A stretch of DNA of 30,198 bases from positions 1 to 30,198 of the IMG/VR virus record IMGVR_UViG_3300042450_000745. One strand, 5' to 3'. The first letter of the stretch is position 1; each line of letters starts with the position of its first letter. The notes under the pieces are model-generated. The model searched no databases, was not told where the DNA came from, and saw nothing but the letters and a program-made list of their open reading frames with translations. The stretch is from a virus. The translations under genes and the position numbers were made by a program. Of this stretch, positions 22,007 to 29,417 are shown piece by piece.

Positions 22007-23929
22007 ATGGAAAAATTACAAATTATAAACCTATCAAACTACATTCGTCCCGAAATTCGAGAAGTTGCTGGAAAAAAATGGGTTTTAAATGGAGATAAAA
22101 ACAGTTTTTATCAAACTATTATTGACGCTTACAACGGATCGCCAACTAACTCAGCTATAATTGACTCTTATAGTCAGTTTATTTATGGCAAAGGATTGAC
22201 GTCGGACGACAAAGCTAAAAAACCAAGCGAATGGGCCGCGATAATTTCGTTAGTTTCAAAAAAAGATTTGCGTAAAATATGTAAAGATTTTGAAATGTTT
22301 GGCGAGGCATCGATTGAAATAAAATATATAAATAATAAAATACAACGCTGTTTTCATATTGCAAAACAAAGGATTGCTCCAGAGGTTGCAAACGAAGACG
22401 GAGACATTACTGGATATTATTATAGTTATGATTTTTCAAATGTAAATAAATACAAGCCGGAACGCTTTGACGCTTTTGGTTTTGGAGAGGGTTTAAGCGA
22501 ACGCTCTGAAATTTATATTATTAGAGATTACCAGGTCGGGCAATTTTATTATAGTAATCCAAGTTACGTCTCAGGGATTTCGTGGGCAAAAATGGAGGAG
22601 GAAATTAGCAACTACTCAATCAATCACATTCAAAAAGGGTTGTCATTCGGTCATATTATAAATATGAATTGCGGTATTCAAGAGAGTGCTGAGACAATTC
22701 AAGAAAATACGAGACAAATTCGCAATCACTTAACCGGATCACAAAACGCCGGAGCATTCTTTTTAAATTGGAACGATAATAAAGACAGCGAAATTACGAT
22801 TTCGGCTTTGGAAGTTTCGGACGCTCACCAGCAATATGCTTACTTAAGTGCTGAGGCAAGACAGCAACTTTGCACCTCTCACAAATTAACGTCTCCGATG
22901 TTAGTAGGGATAAAAGAGGCAAATGGTTTTAGCTCAAACGCTGAGGAAATAAAAGTTGGATTTGCTGAATTAATGATTAATGTAATACGTCCAAAACAAG
23001 AGATTATTTTAGACGGATTAATGGAGATTTTTGCCGTTAACGGAATTACTTTGGATTTACAATTTGAAGACTTAAGAGCTGAGGAAGTATTGGCGGAAAT
23101 TGTAACCGACTCAAATGGAACGGAAGTTGCAACGGTTACAAACGACGCTGCCGTTTCTTATAATGGCGCACAAATTACCTCAGCGATTGACATATTTGCA
23201 AAAGTAAAAGAGGGGATTTTAACAATCGAGCAAGCGATAGTTTTCTTAGTTCAATTCCTTAATATTCCAGTTGGAGTTGCTCAATCATTATTTAGTAATC
23301 AAAGCGCTCCGTTGACTCAGTTAGCAAGTCAAAAGGTTTGTTGTTCAAAAGACGATAACGGACTTTCGGAAGTTGCCGACGCTCTTATTGAAATGGGCGA
23401 AATTGTAAACGAGGACGAGTGGATTGAGATTGACTCAATACCAGTAACCAAAGAGCTAGAGATTAACGAAATAACTTTGAATTTAGCGAGGTCATTTGCA
23501 AGTTTTCCAAATGTAACAAGCGAACAAGACACCGAGCTTTTTAAGATACGATATTCTTACGAGGGTAGTTTGGGAGCTGAGAGAGAATTTTGTAGTAAAA
23601 TGGTAAGCGCTGGACGTACTTATCGCAAGGAGGATATTACAATCGCAGAGACAAAAGTTGTTAATGCGGGACTTGGTCCAGACGGAGCTGACAATTATTC
23701 TATTTGGCTTTATAAAGGTGGCGTAAATTGTAACCATTTTTGGATGCGAAAAATATATTTGCGTAAAAATAACGAGAGAATAAGCGTAAACGAGGCTCGA
23801 AAAATGATTTTAGACTTAGATCCGGCAGACAGACCAAGTGCAAAATGGCAAGAGAATGAGATTGAAGTGGCACAAATTGCCTCAGCGAGTAACAATTTTT
23901 GGTCATTAACTCCAAATTATAGACAATAA
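22007..23929 (+). CDS. Portal protein with fused C-terminal head-morphogenesis-like domain
   Basis: 640 residues. Residues ~1-430 look like a portal: an opening with DSYSQFIYGKGLTSDD, DFEMFGEASIEIKY, a clip-like middle, LTGSQNAGAFFLNWND, and the helix DAHQQYAYLSAEARQQLCTSHKLTSPMLVGI followed by GFSSNAEEIKVGF. Residues ~510-610 form a separate domain (FKIRYSYEGSLGAEREFCSKMVSAGRTYRKEDI ... NAGLGPDGADNYSIWLYKGGVNCNHFWMRKIYLR) with Cys and His residues. It resembles the domain attached to portal or Mu F-like minor head proteins of Bacteroidota phages. The portal forms the 12-mer DNA entry gate. The gene lies unusually far from terL and after the capsid. Confidence 0.75.
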   Translation: MEKLQIINLSNYIRPEIREVAGKKWVLNGDKNSFYQTIIDAYNGSPTNSAIIDSYSQFIYGKGLTSDDKAKKPSEWAAIISLVSKKDLRKICKDFEMFGEASIEIKYINNKIQRCFHIAKQRIAPEVANEDGDITGYYYSYDFSNVNKYKPERFDAFGFGEGLSERSEIYIIRDYQVGQFYYSNPSYVSGISWAKMEEEISNYSINHIQKGLSFGHIINMNCGIQESAETIQENTRQIRNHLTGSQNAGAFFLNWNDNKDSEITISALEVSDAHQQYAYLSAEARQQLCTSHKLTSPMLVGIKEANGFSSNAEEIKVGFAELMINVIRPKQEIILDGLMEIFAVNGITLDLQFEDLRAEEVLAEIVTDSNGTEVATVTNDAAVSYNGAQITSAIDIFAKVKEGILTIEQAIVFLVQFLNIPVGVAQSLFSNQSAPLTQLASQKVCCSKDDNGLSEVADALIEMGEIVNEDEWIEIDSIPVTKELEINEITLNLARSFASFPNVTSEQDTELFKIRYSYEGSLGAEREFCSKMVSAGRTYRKEDITIAETKVVNAGLGPDGADNYSIWLYKGGVNCNHFWMRKIYLRKNNERISVNEARKMILDLDPADRPSAKWQENEIEVAQIASASNNFWSLTPNYRQ

Positions 23930-24438
23930 TGGCAACGACAATACTTTTAAGAGAGAACGAACTTACTAAAAATACGCTTTTGGGTGGGAATATTGATATA
24001 GATTTATATATCCCTTGTATTGCAGACGCTCAAAGAACAAGACTTGAGGAGATTTTAGGGGAAACTTTATATAATAAGATTTGCTTAGACTTTGAAAACG
24101 ACGATTTGGATGGCGATTATTTGACTTTATACGATGGCTACATTGTTCCGTTTATAATTGCAGCGGCAGCGGTTGAATATTTATTAATTGGAGCTTACAA
24201 AGTTAATAATAATGGAATATTTAAGGCGCAACCGGATAACTCAATCGCAATCGATAAAACCGAAGTCGACTATCTCGTTAATAATATGAGGTTAAAGTCG
24301 GAAATGTACCGAGATAGGATGTTTCGTTGGTTAGCAAAATACCATTTACCTGAGTATGTTAGTAGTTCAACAAATATAGTCAATCCAATTCGTTCAAATT
24401 TAATTTGTGGAAAATGGTGGTTAGACAAACCTTATTAA
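23929..24438 (+). CDS. Head-tail connector-like protein (DUF6712-like)
   Basis: 169 residues. IDLYIPCIADAQRTRLEEILGETLYNKI, followed by a long hydrophobic helix (YIVPFIIAAAAVEYLLIGAYKV) and AKYHLPEYV, follows the pattern of the helical connector/adaptor proteins encoded just after portal in Bacteroidota phages. Starts at the last base of the portal stop codon (overlap TAATG). Likely attaches to the portal ring as an adaptor. The family name is from memory of the pattern and could be wrong. Confidence 0.6.
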   Translation: MATTILLRENELTKNTLLGGNIDIDLYIPCIADAQRTRLEEILGETLYNKICLDFENDDLDGDYLTLYDGYIVPFIIAAAAVEYLLIGAYKVNNNGIFKAQPDNSIAIDKTEVDYLVNNMRLKSEMYRDRMFRWLAKYHLPEYVSSSTNIVNPIRSNLICGKWWLDKPY

Positions 24439-24439
24439 G

Positions 24440-24547
24440 ATGAGAAAAACAGACAAAAGAACAGAGGTAAATATTAAGAAATTAAAAAAATTTATAGTAA
24501 AATTAAACAATAACAATAAAATAAAAAAAGATGAGCGTAGATATTAG
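24440..24547 (+). CDS. Possible 35-residue basic peptide
   Basis: ATG two bases after the connector stop, running to TAG at 24545-24547. The sequence is nearly all Lys, Arg and Asn with a short hydrophobic stretch. It overlaps the next gene by 17 bp. It may be a real small gene, or merely A-rich spacer DNA that happens to be open. Confidence 0.25.
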   Translation: MRKTDKRTEVNIKKLKKFIVKLNNNNKIKKDERRY

Positions 24548-24794
24548 AACAGACAACGAGTATAGAGTTGCTGAGTTTGGGGATTTTGGATTTAGAGTAT
24601 TAACTGGAGCGTCGGCTGGGACAGAGCGATTTTCAACCATTATGGCGTTAGAGGATAGCACGATTGGAGTTACTTCAACTCGAGCTGGAGCTGCAAGTGC
24701 GACGATAATTTTATTAGCCGGAATGTCAATTTATGGAGACTTAGCCGTTACTTCGCTAACTGGGAAAGTGATTGCATATTTAAGAGGAATATAA
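24531..24794 (+). CDS. Small virion-like protein of unknown function
   Basis: 87 residues with small, Ala/Gly/Thr-rich strands (RVAEFGDFGFRVLTGASAGTERFSTIMALEDSTIGVTS ... TIILLAGMSIYGDLAVTSLTGKVIAYL). The pattern GMSIYGxxxxxxLxxGxVIAY is one I associate with small structural proteins in Bacteroidota phages, perhaps decoration or tail-fibre-related. No signal peptide. It sits between connector and fibre genes. Function is inferred only from position. Confidence 0.6.
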   Translation: MSVDIRTDNEYRVAEFGDFGFRVLTGASAGTERFSTIMALEDSTIGVTSTRAGAASATIILLAGMSIYGDLAVTSLTGKVIAYLRGI

Positions 24795-24950
24795 ATGAAC
24801 GGCTTAGGACTAGGACTGGGAAAAATTAATTTTTTTGATCGATTTGTTAGTAATTTAATAAAATTGTTCAAAGCAAGAGTGAGCGCTGACTCAGGAACAT
24901 TTGAGGCAGAGAGTTGCTTAAAAACTACATTAAAAAATTTAAACAAATGA
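24795..24950 (+). CDS. 51-residue protein with RVxxDxGTFE motif
   Basis: ATG at 24795 immediately follows the preceding stop, and the TGA overlaps the next ATG at 24947 as ATGA. An N-terminal Gly/Leu run (NGLGLGLGKINFFDRF) leads into ARVSADSGTFEAESCLKTTL. That segment closely resembles DRVQSDGGTFDAANCLSTTL in the baseplate protein at 14389. The repeated module suggests a short element used to attach or chaperone tail parts. Coupling and shared motif make it convincing despite its size. Confidence 0.7.
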   Translation: MNGLGLGLGKINFFDRFVSNLIKLFKARVSADSGTFEAESCLKTTLKNLNK

Positions 24951-26107
24951 GTTTATTAGATAAGGCGAGTTTGGTAGTAACGCCAAACGCATACAAAGCA
25001 AGCAAGTTATATTCAGTAGTTCCAAACACAACTTTGGGCGATATGACAGTAGTTCGTGCTACAACAGCAACAAGAGTAAACAGTTTAGGTTTAATTGAAA
25101 GCGTAGCTGTAAACGTACCTCGTATTGATTACACAAACGGAAGTTGTCCGAGTTTATTGGTTGAGCCACAGAGGACTAATTATGTGTTATATTCAGAGCA
25201 GTTTGACAATGCTGCTTGGACTACAGACAATGCTACTGTAACGGCTAATAATACAATTGCGCCTGATGGTAATTTAACAGCTGATAGACTTGTAGGAACT
25301 AATACAGGCACTTATGATTGTAGGGTTTTTAGAGACGTATCTTCTGCTGGTACAAGTGGGGCAGCTGTCGTGAGTATATGGGCAAAAGCAGATGTAGCTC
25401 AAAAAATGACAATAGGTATTAGTAATAGAGAATACCAAACTTTTGACTTAACAACATTATGGGTTAGATATAGCTTATTAGTTTCTTTAGGTGGTAGTAA
25501 TAATTTCAATATTTTTGCGGCTCAAGTAGATTCTTCAGGTACTGTAACTCCAGGGACACAAGGTACTATTTACATATGGGGCGCACAGCTCGAAGCAGGT
25601 GCTTACGCAACTTCATATATTCCAACAGTTGCATCTTCAGTAACTCGTAACGCTGATGTTATTTCTAAAACAGGAATAAGTAGTTTAATAGGGCAAACAG
25701 AGGGAACTATATTTGTTGATGCTAATTTAAGTGTAAACGCAAATGAAAGAAGATTAATATCAGTATCAAATGGAACTGAAACACAAAGGATAATTATTTG
25801 GACTTTAGGAACTGTTTTATATGCAACATTTAATACAATGAGTGTTACTTTGGGTAACTTTCCAATAGGAATAGTAAAAATAGCAGTAGCTTATACCATA
25901 TCAGGAGCAAATACAAATTATAGTATTAAAGTAAATAATAATTCTTTAGTAAGCGGAAGTGTAGTTGCTGCTCCAAATCCTTTAAATTCTATTAATATAG
26001 GAGCAAATACAAGTTTAGGTTTATTTTTGCAAGATTCAATAAATTCAATACAATTATATAAAACTCCTTTAACAAATACAGAAATAACAAGTCTAACAAC
26101 ACTATAA
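24947..26107 (+). CDS. Tail fibre/receptor-binding protein with lectin-like domain
   Basis: 386 residues from ATG 24947, chosen over an upstream TTG because of the ATGA overlap. Residues ~60-80 (LVEPQRTNYVLYSEQFDNAAWT) begin a carbohydrate-binding domain seen in phage fibre proteins: NNTIAPDGNLTADRLVG, VSIWAKADVAQKMTIGI, TIYIWGAQLEAGAYATSYIPT, VTRNADVISKTG. The rest (IFVDANLSVNANERRLISVSNG ... INIGANTSLGLFLQDSINSIQLYKTPLT) is a ConA/LamG-like jelly-roll. It should bind surface sugars of the host. Codon use is slightly different from its neighbours (more A-ending codons), as is common for exchanged host-range genes. Confidence 0.75.
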   Translation: MSLLDKASLVVTPNAYKASKLYSVVPNTTLGDMTVVRATTATRVNSLGLIESVAVNVPRIDYTNGSCPSLLVEPQRTNYVLYSEQFDNAAWTTDNATVTANNTIAPDGNLTADRLVGTNTGTYDCRVFRDVSSAGTSGAAVVSIWAKADVAQKMTIGISNREYQTFDLTTLWVRYSLLVSLGGSNNFNIFAAQVDSSGTVTPGTQGTIYIWGAQLEAGAYATSYIPTVASSVTRNADVISKTGISSLIGQTEGTIFVDANLSVNANERRLISVSNGTETQRIIIWTLGTVLYATFNTMSVTLGNFPIGIVKIAVAYTISGANTNYSIKVNNNSLVSGSVVAAPNPLNSINIGANTSLGLFLQDSINSIQLYKTPLTNTEITSLTTL

Positions 26108-26484
26108 TGGAAATTTACAAACTTAATTACACAGACAAAGAAACTGCAATAGCTGATTTATTAGCAAAAGGAGTTTATGTAGAAGTAGAAAACCTTGACA
26201 AAGAAATTACTTTACAATACGGAAAAGGTGTTCAGGCAATTGTAGAAATTGGTAAAATTGTTTTAGAAAATGGAACATACGATGCTGAATTTAACGTAAT
26301 AACAGAAGCTGTTTATACTGATGGATATGCTTTTGATGTAATGAGTGATATTGAAATAGTTTTCGAAAGCGAAATATTCCCAAACAATCCCGTACATAGT
26401 TTTGCGGGTTGTGTTGAAGTAGCAGATGAATATATACCAAATGATTTAATAATTGGTTTAAAAATTGAAAATAGAAAAAAATAA
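26107..26484 (+). CDS. Hypothetical protein between fibre and lysis genes
   Basis: 125 residues. It opens MEIYKLNYTDKETAIADLLAKGVYVE and continues GKGVQAIVEIGKIVLENGTYDAE ... YAFDVMSDIEIVFESEIFPNNPVHSFAGC. This arrangement is found in hypothetical proteins located just before the lysis genes in Bacteroidota phages; the function is not established. It overlaps the fibre stop by one base (TAATG). It could be a fibre chaperone. Confidence 0.65.
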   Translation: MEIYKLNYTDKETAIADLLAKGVYVEVENLDKEITLQYGKGVQAIVEIGKIVLENGTYDAEFNVITEAVYTDGYAFDVMSDIEIVFESEIFPNNPVHSFAGCVEVADEYIPNDLIIGLKIENRKK

Positions 26485-26491
26485 TTTTTGA

Positions 26492-26674
26492 ATGAGTAAA
26501 GAGCAATTAGATATAATATTAAGTAAATGGATTTCTCGCAAGTTACTTGTTTTTATGGTAGCTTGCGTTGGATTATTTAATCATACGTTAACCTCTTCGG
26601 ATTGGGTTGTTATTGCGACGGCTTATATTGGTATCGAGGGAATTACGAATATAGTTGAAAGATTAAGAAAATGA
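26492..26674 (+). CDS. Small membrane protein, candidate holin
   Basis: 60 residues with two hydrophobic segments (KLLVFMVACVGLFNHTL; WVVIATAYIGIEGITNIV) and a charged C-terminus VERLRK. This size and two-helix layout fit a small holin that permeabilises the inner membrane at lysis time. ATGA overlap with another membrane protein, then the lysozyme gene, forming a lysis cassette. No holin family signature is visible, so the role is inferred from size, topology and place. Confidence 0.55.
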   Translation: MSKEQLDIILSKWISRKLLVFMVACVGLFNHTLTSSDWVVIATAYIGIEGITNIVERLRK

Positions 26675-26844
26675 GACAATACTTTTTAGACCTTAAACCA
26701 TCCCTATTGACTGGATTATTTTATACAATATCTTTTACAGACGTTGACGCTACAATGAAAATTGTCGCTTTTATATTGGCCTCCGGTTATACCTTACGCC
26801 GTTGGTATCTTTTAGAAAAAAATAAAAATAATGAAATTAAATAA
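26671..26844 (+). CDS. Second small membrane protein of the lysis cassette
   Basis: ATG at 26671 overlaps the upstream stop, and the 3' end overlaps the lysozyme start by 14 bp. 57 residues: hydrophobic segments LLTGLFYTISF and IVAFILASGYTL, with a basic tail (LRRWYLLEKNKNN). It may be the holin or an antiholin paired with the protein at 26492. Confidence 0.6.
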   Translation: MRQYFLDLKPSLLTGLFYTISFTDVDATMKIVAFILASGYTLRRWYLLEKNKNNEIK

Positions 26845-27286
26845 CGCTGGTTATCTTTTAATTTGTAAATTTGAAGGCTTAAGCTTAATTCCTTATTTAT
26901 GTTCGGCCAAAGTTCCGACAATAGGATACGGAAATTGTTACTATCCAAACGGAAAAAAAGTGACAATGCAAGACAAAGCAATTACAAAGCCAGAGGCGTT
27001 TGAAATGTTTAAATTTATAGCCGATAAATTCGCTTTAAAAGTAAATGAATTGATAAAATCAAATGTTAATCAAAATCAATTCAACGCTTGCGTTAGTTTG
27101 AGTTATAATATAGGCCAAAATTCATTTGCTAAAAGTACATTATTAAAAAAAATCAATTTTAATCCGGATGACTTAACTATTAAAAACGAGTTTTTAAAAT
27201 GGAATAAGGCCGGAGGTAAAGAAATAAAAGGATTGACAAATAGAAGAGAACAGGAAAGCCAAATTTATTATGAAAGTAACTTATAA
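26831..27286 (+). CDS. GH24 lysozyme (endolysin)
   Basis: 151 residues, a usual length for T4-type lysozymes. The catalytic Glu is in CKFEGL (Glu15), and TIGYG (Thr30) matches T4 Thr26. The position of T4 Asp20 is Cys24 (YLCSAKVPTIGYG), a substitution seen in part of the family. QFNACVSLSYNIGQNSFAKSTLL and GLTNRREQE are the standard GH24 helices. No signal peptide, so it needs a holin to reach the peptidoglycan. It overlaps the downstream phosphoesterase gene by 17 bp. It cleaves the N-acetylmuramic acid to N-acetylglucosamine bond. Confidence 0.92.
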   Translation: MKLNNAGYLLICKFEGLSLIPYLCSAKVPTIGYGNCYYPNGKKVTMQDKAITKPEAFEMFKFIADKFALKVNELIKSNVNQNQFNACVSLSYNIGQNSFAKSTLLKKINFNPDDLTIKNEFLKWNKAGGKEIKGLTNRREQESQIYYESNL

Positions 27287-28262
27287 GGGTGAAATTGTTA
27301 GAGAATATTTACTTAAATTTCCACACGCATCCACGAACGCAATCTCTCGTCTATTGGTTGCAGATAATCCGATCGATTTTAATAGTGTAGAGGCAGCGCG
27401 AGGACTTGTAAGAGCGCATCGCGGAGAATTACAAAGAAGTGTAAAAGATTTAACCTCAGTAAGAACAGCAAAAGAAAGAAAACAATTTATGGAAAAAAAT
27501 TTTGAGTTACCAGAGTCGGACTACGAAAAACAAAGCGAAGTAATCGTCCCAAACAAAAACATTTTATTTTTAAGTGATATTCACTTTCCCTATCAAAACA
27601 ACGACGCTCTTAAGTTAGCGATTGATTATGGTAAATCCGAGAAAGTCGATTGCGTTTATTTAAACGGAGATACTATCGATATGTATATGCTATCTCGATT
27701 TATTAAAGACAGACGTCTTAGAAATATAGCCGATGAGTTAGAAATGACACGAAATTTTTTAAAGAATTTACAGGATCACTTCCAAGCTCCGATTTATTAC
27801 AAAATTGGAAACCACGAAGACCGTTGGCAAAACTTTTTAAAGTTGCAAGCTCCTGAGCTTTTAGGAATACCGGATTTTGAACTCTCAACGATTTTAAGAT
27901 TTGGAGAGGCTGGAGTTCAAGAGGTAAAAAGTAAGCAAATTGCCAAAGCTGGTAAATTGCCATTATTACACGGACACGAATTTTTCAGCGGGTTTGCGCC
28001 TCCGGTTAATCCAGCTCGAGGATTGTATATGAAAGCTAAGGAAAGCTCAATTATAGGACACCATCACAGAACGTCCGAACACACGGAGGTTTCGTTAAGT
28101 GGAACTGTGACAACGACTTGGAGCGTTGGTTGTTTATGTGGTTTACAACCTGAGTATATGCCATTTAATAGTTGGAATAATGGCTTTGCTCATATTTTAG
28201 TGGAAAAAAATGGCGATTATGAGGTCAATAATCTTAGAATAGTGGAAAATAAAATACGATAA
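27270..28262 (+). CDS. Calcineurin-like metallophosphoesterase with N-terminal HTH-like domain
   Basis: 330 residues. The dinuclear-metal motifs are complete: DIHFP (Asp103, His105), GDTID (Asp134), GNHED (Asn181, His182), HGH (His234, His236) and GHHH (263-266). The N-terminal ~90 residues (GEIVREYLLKFPHASTNAISRLLV ... AARGLVRAHRGELQ) look like a winged-helix or HTH segment, so it may bind nucleic acid. Phages carry such enzymes as putative nucleases or nucleotidases. Its place inside the lysis cassette is odd and suggests insertion of a moron-like gene, although overlapping stops couple it to the lysozyme. Confidence 0.85.
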   Translation: MKVTYKGEIVREYLLKFPHASTNAISRLLVADNPIDFNSVEAARGLVRAHRGELQRSVKDLTSVRTAKERKQFMEKNFELPESDYEKQSEVIVPNKNILFLSDIHFPYQNNDALKLAIDYGKSEKVDCVYLNGDTIDMYMLSRFIKDRRLRNIADELEMTRNFLKNLQDHFQAPIYYKIGNHEDRWQNFLKLQAPELLGIPDFELSTILRFGEAGVQEVKSKQIAKAGKLPLLHGHEFFSGFAPPVNPARGLYMKAKESSIIGHHHRTSEHTEVSLSGTVTTTWSVGCLCGLQPEYMPFNSWNNGFAHILVEKNGDYEVNNLRIVENKIR

Positions 28263-28272
28263 TATACTTATA

Positions 28273-28758
28273 ATGGAAAATAAATTTAAAAAAGTTAGTT
28301 TTATCCTTATTATATTGTTATTTGTGGGGTGTGGAACTCGTAAAGTAAACAAAAGTAATACTGAAATCACAACAAAAGGCGAAATTTCGATCTCCGATAC
28401 TACTAAAATTGTGACAAATACGGCTTATAATATTGAGAAAGTCGTTAATGATTTTGAAATTGAGCCGATTGATAGCACAAAAGCGCTTATAATTATTGAT
28501 AATAATGGTAAAAAGACCTCGTATATTAATGGTAAAATACGCCACAGACGTGAAAACAGCGTAAATAAGACACTAAAAAACGAGATTGTACAAAGTAGTC
28601 ATAAAAAAAACATTAAGTCAACCACGCAAACCAAAACAAGCGTTAAGCAAATAGAACGCAAAGCATCGTTTATAAGTGAATTTTGGTGGCTTTGGCTTAT
28701 ATTATTAATAATAGTTTTATATTACGTTAGTAGAAAATTTATACCCTTTCGCATATAA
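28273..28758 (+). CDS. u-spanin-like lipoprotein
   Basis: 161 residues. The N-terminus is a lipoprotein signal (KKVSFILIILLFVGC) with lipobox FVGC, so the mature chain should start at the lipidated Cys. The periplasmic part is polar and rich in Thr, Lys and Ser. The C-terminus is a strong transmembrane helix (FWWLWLILLIIVLYYV) followed by basic residues RKFIPFRI. A lipobox at one end and a membrane anchor at the other is the topology of a unimolecular spanin, which fuses inner and outer membranes in the last step of lysis. It ends the late operon. Its last 32 bp are part of an imperfect direct repeat. Confidence 0.75.
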   Translation: MENKFKKVSFILIILLFVGCGTRKVNKSNTEITTKGEISISDTTKIVTNTAYNIEKVVNDFEIEPIDSTKALIIIDNNGKKTSYINGKIRHRRENSVNKTLKNEIVQSSHKKNIKSTTQTKTSVKQIERKASFISEFWWLWLILLIIVLYYVSRKFIPFRI

Positions 28759-28798
28759 AATAGCGTTTTAGTAGAAAATTATACCTATTTACATATAA
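28727..28798. repeat. Imperfect ~31-bp direct repeat at the end of the spanin gene
   Basis: 28727-28758 (TTAGTAGAAAATTTATACCC..., to the stop codon) and 28768-28798 (TTAGTAGAAAATTATACC...) align with one gap and a few changes and both end CATATAA. The second copy is a degenerate duplicate of the gene's end. Confidence 0.7.
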
Positions 28799-28809
28799 TT
28801 AATATACTA

Positions 28810-28844
28810 AAATACCCGTAATTATTCGTAAATACCCGTAATTA
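28810..28844. repeat. 15-bp tandem direct repeat AAATACCCGTAATTA
   Basis: Identical copies at 28810-28824 and 28830-28844, offset by 20 bp (about two helical turns). They could be operator sites controlling the early promoter at 28931, although a strong terminator lies between. Confidence 0.65.
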
Positions 28845-28846
28845 AT

Positions 28847-28878
28847 AAAACCCTCTCAATTTTTTGAAAGGGTTTTTT
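28847..28878 (+). terminator. Terminator at the end of the late region
   Basis: AAAACCCTCTCAA (28847-28859) pairs with TTGAAAGGGTTTT (from 28864) with one C-A mismatch, a short T loop, and six T at 28873-28878. Confidence 0.85.
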
Positions 28879-28930
28879 GTTAAAGTTATGTTAATTAAAT
28901 AAAAAAGTTTTTTTATGACTATTTTAAATG

Positions 28931-28938
28931 TATATTTG
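28931..28938 (+). promoter_or_regulatory. -7 promoter element TATATTTG of the early small-gene operon
   Basis: A perfect TAnnTTTG box with a T-rich stretch at 28907-28914 at the -33 position. The 32-nt leader before 28971 shows no inverted repeats, unlike the four leaders of the replication region. Confidence 0.6.
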
Positions 28939-28970
28939 TACTCAGATAACAACAAATAAATAAAACAATT

Positions 28971-29045
28971 ATGAAAAAGCAAAAACACCAAATTTATTTT
29001 ATTGCAATCGCTGCAGTATATTTTTTACTTCAAAATTTAAGATAA
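28971..29045 (+). CDS. 24-residue membrane peptide
   Basis: The first ATG after the promoter. A basic start (MKKQKHQ) is followed by one hydrophobic helix (IYFIAIAAVYFLL) and QNLR. The next gene begins 2 bp after its stop. It could be a leader peptide or a small membrane protein. Its position and composition are the only evidence. Confidence 0.4.
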   Translation: MKKQKHQIYFIAIAAVYFLLQNLR

Positions 29046-29047
29046 TT

Positions 29048-29272
29048 ATGAGAAATTTATTAGAACGTTTAAAACCTGAGTATTTAGAATTATTGGAAGC
29101 TGATGGAATTAAATATCCGTTTTTAGTTCAAGGAATAAAAAATGTATTAATTAAAAACTTTTCTTACATCTCATTGGATGTTTATACAGCAAATCAATTA
29201 TGTACAGTTTCAAATGTAAAATTCGGAATTTTAGAATTAGATAATTTATTTATAAAAGATGGGAAGGAATAA
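29048..29272 (+). CDS. Hypothetical 74-residue protein
   Basis: Helical start (MRNLLERLKPEYLELLEADG) followed by a mixed region (FLVQGIKNVLIKNFSYISLDVYTANQLC, FGILELDNLFI). No family recognised. It overlaps the next small gene by 14 bp in another frame, in line with the packed early operon. Confidence 0.6.
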   Translation: MRNLLERLKPEYLELLEADGIKYPFLVQGIKNVLIKNFSYISLDVYTANQLCTVSNVKFGILELDNLFIKDGKE

Positions 29273-29417
29273 AATACCAACAGATCAAAAGAAAAAACGT
29301 TTAGACGTTTACATTGAAACAAAAGAGCATAACATTATAATCGAAAATAAGTTATTGCCAGAAATAATTGAAACAATTAATAAATTAATAAAAGAATGGA
29401 AAACAAAGCAAAATTAA
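29259..29417 (+). CDS. 52-residue protein, possible ribbon-helix-helix DNA binder
   Basis: ATG at 29259 lies inside the end of the preceding gene, and its end overlaps the next by 22 bp. The sequence MGRNKIPTDQKKKRLDVYIE followed by two helices (LLPEIIETINKLIKEW) resembles small Arc/MetJ-like proteins, which open with a basic arm and one beta strand before a helix pair. It could be an early repressor. The call is tentative, since the helices are short and no family residue is decisive. Confidence 0.45.
   Translation: MGRNKIPTDQKKKRLDVYIETKEHNIIIENKLLPEIIETINKLIKEWKTKQN

Noticed and set aside
22007-23929. Several minus-strand frames of 60-81 codons inside the portal gene
   Set aside because: Their products are low-complexity or Ser/Leu/Phe-rich mirror images of a clearly coding + strand gene, with no motifs.
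24914-24946. TTG start for the tail fibre gene
   Set aside because: The ATG at 24947 overlaps the preceding stop as ATGA, the coupling pattern used throughout this phage.
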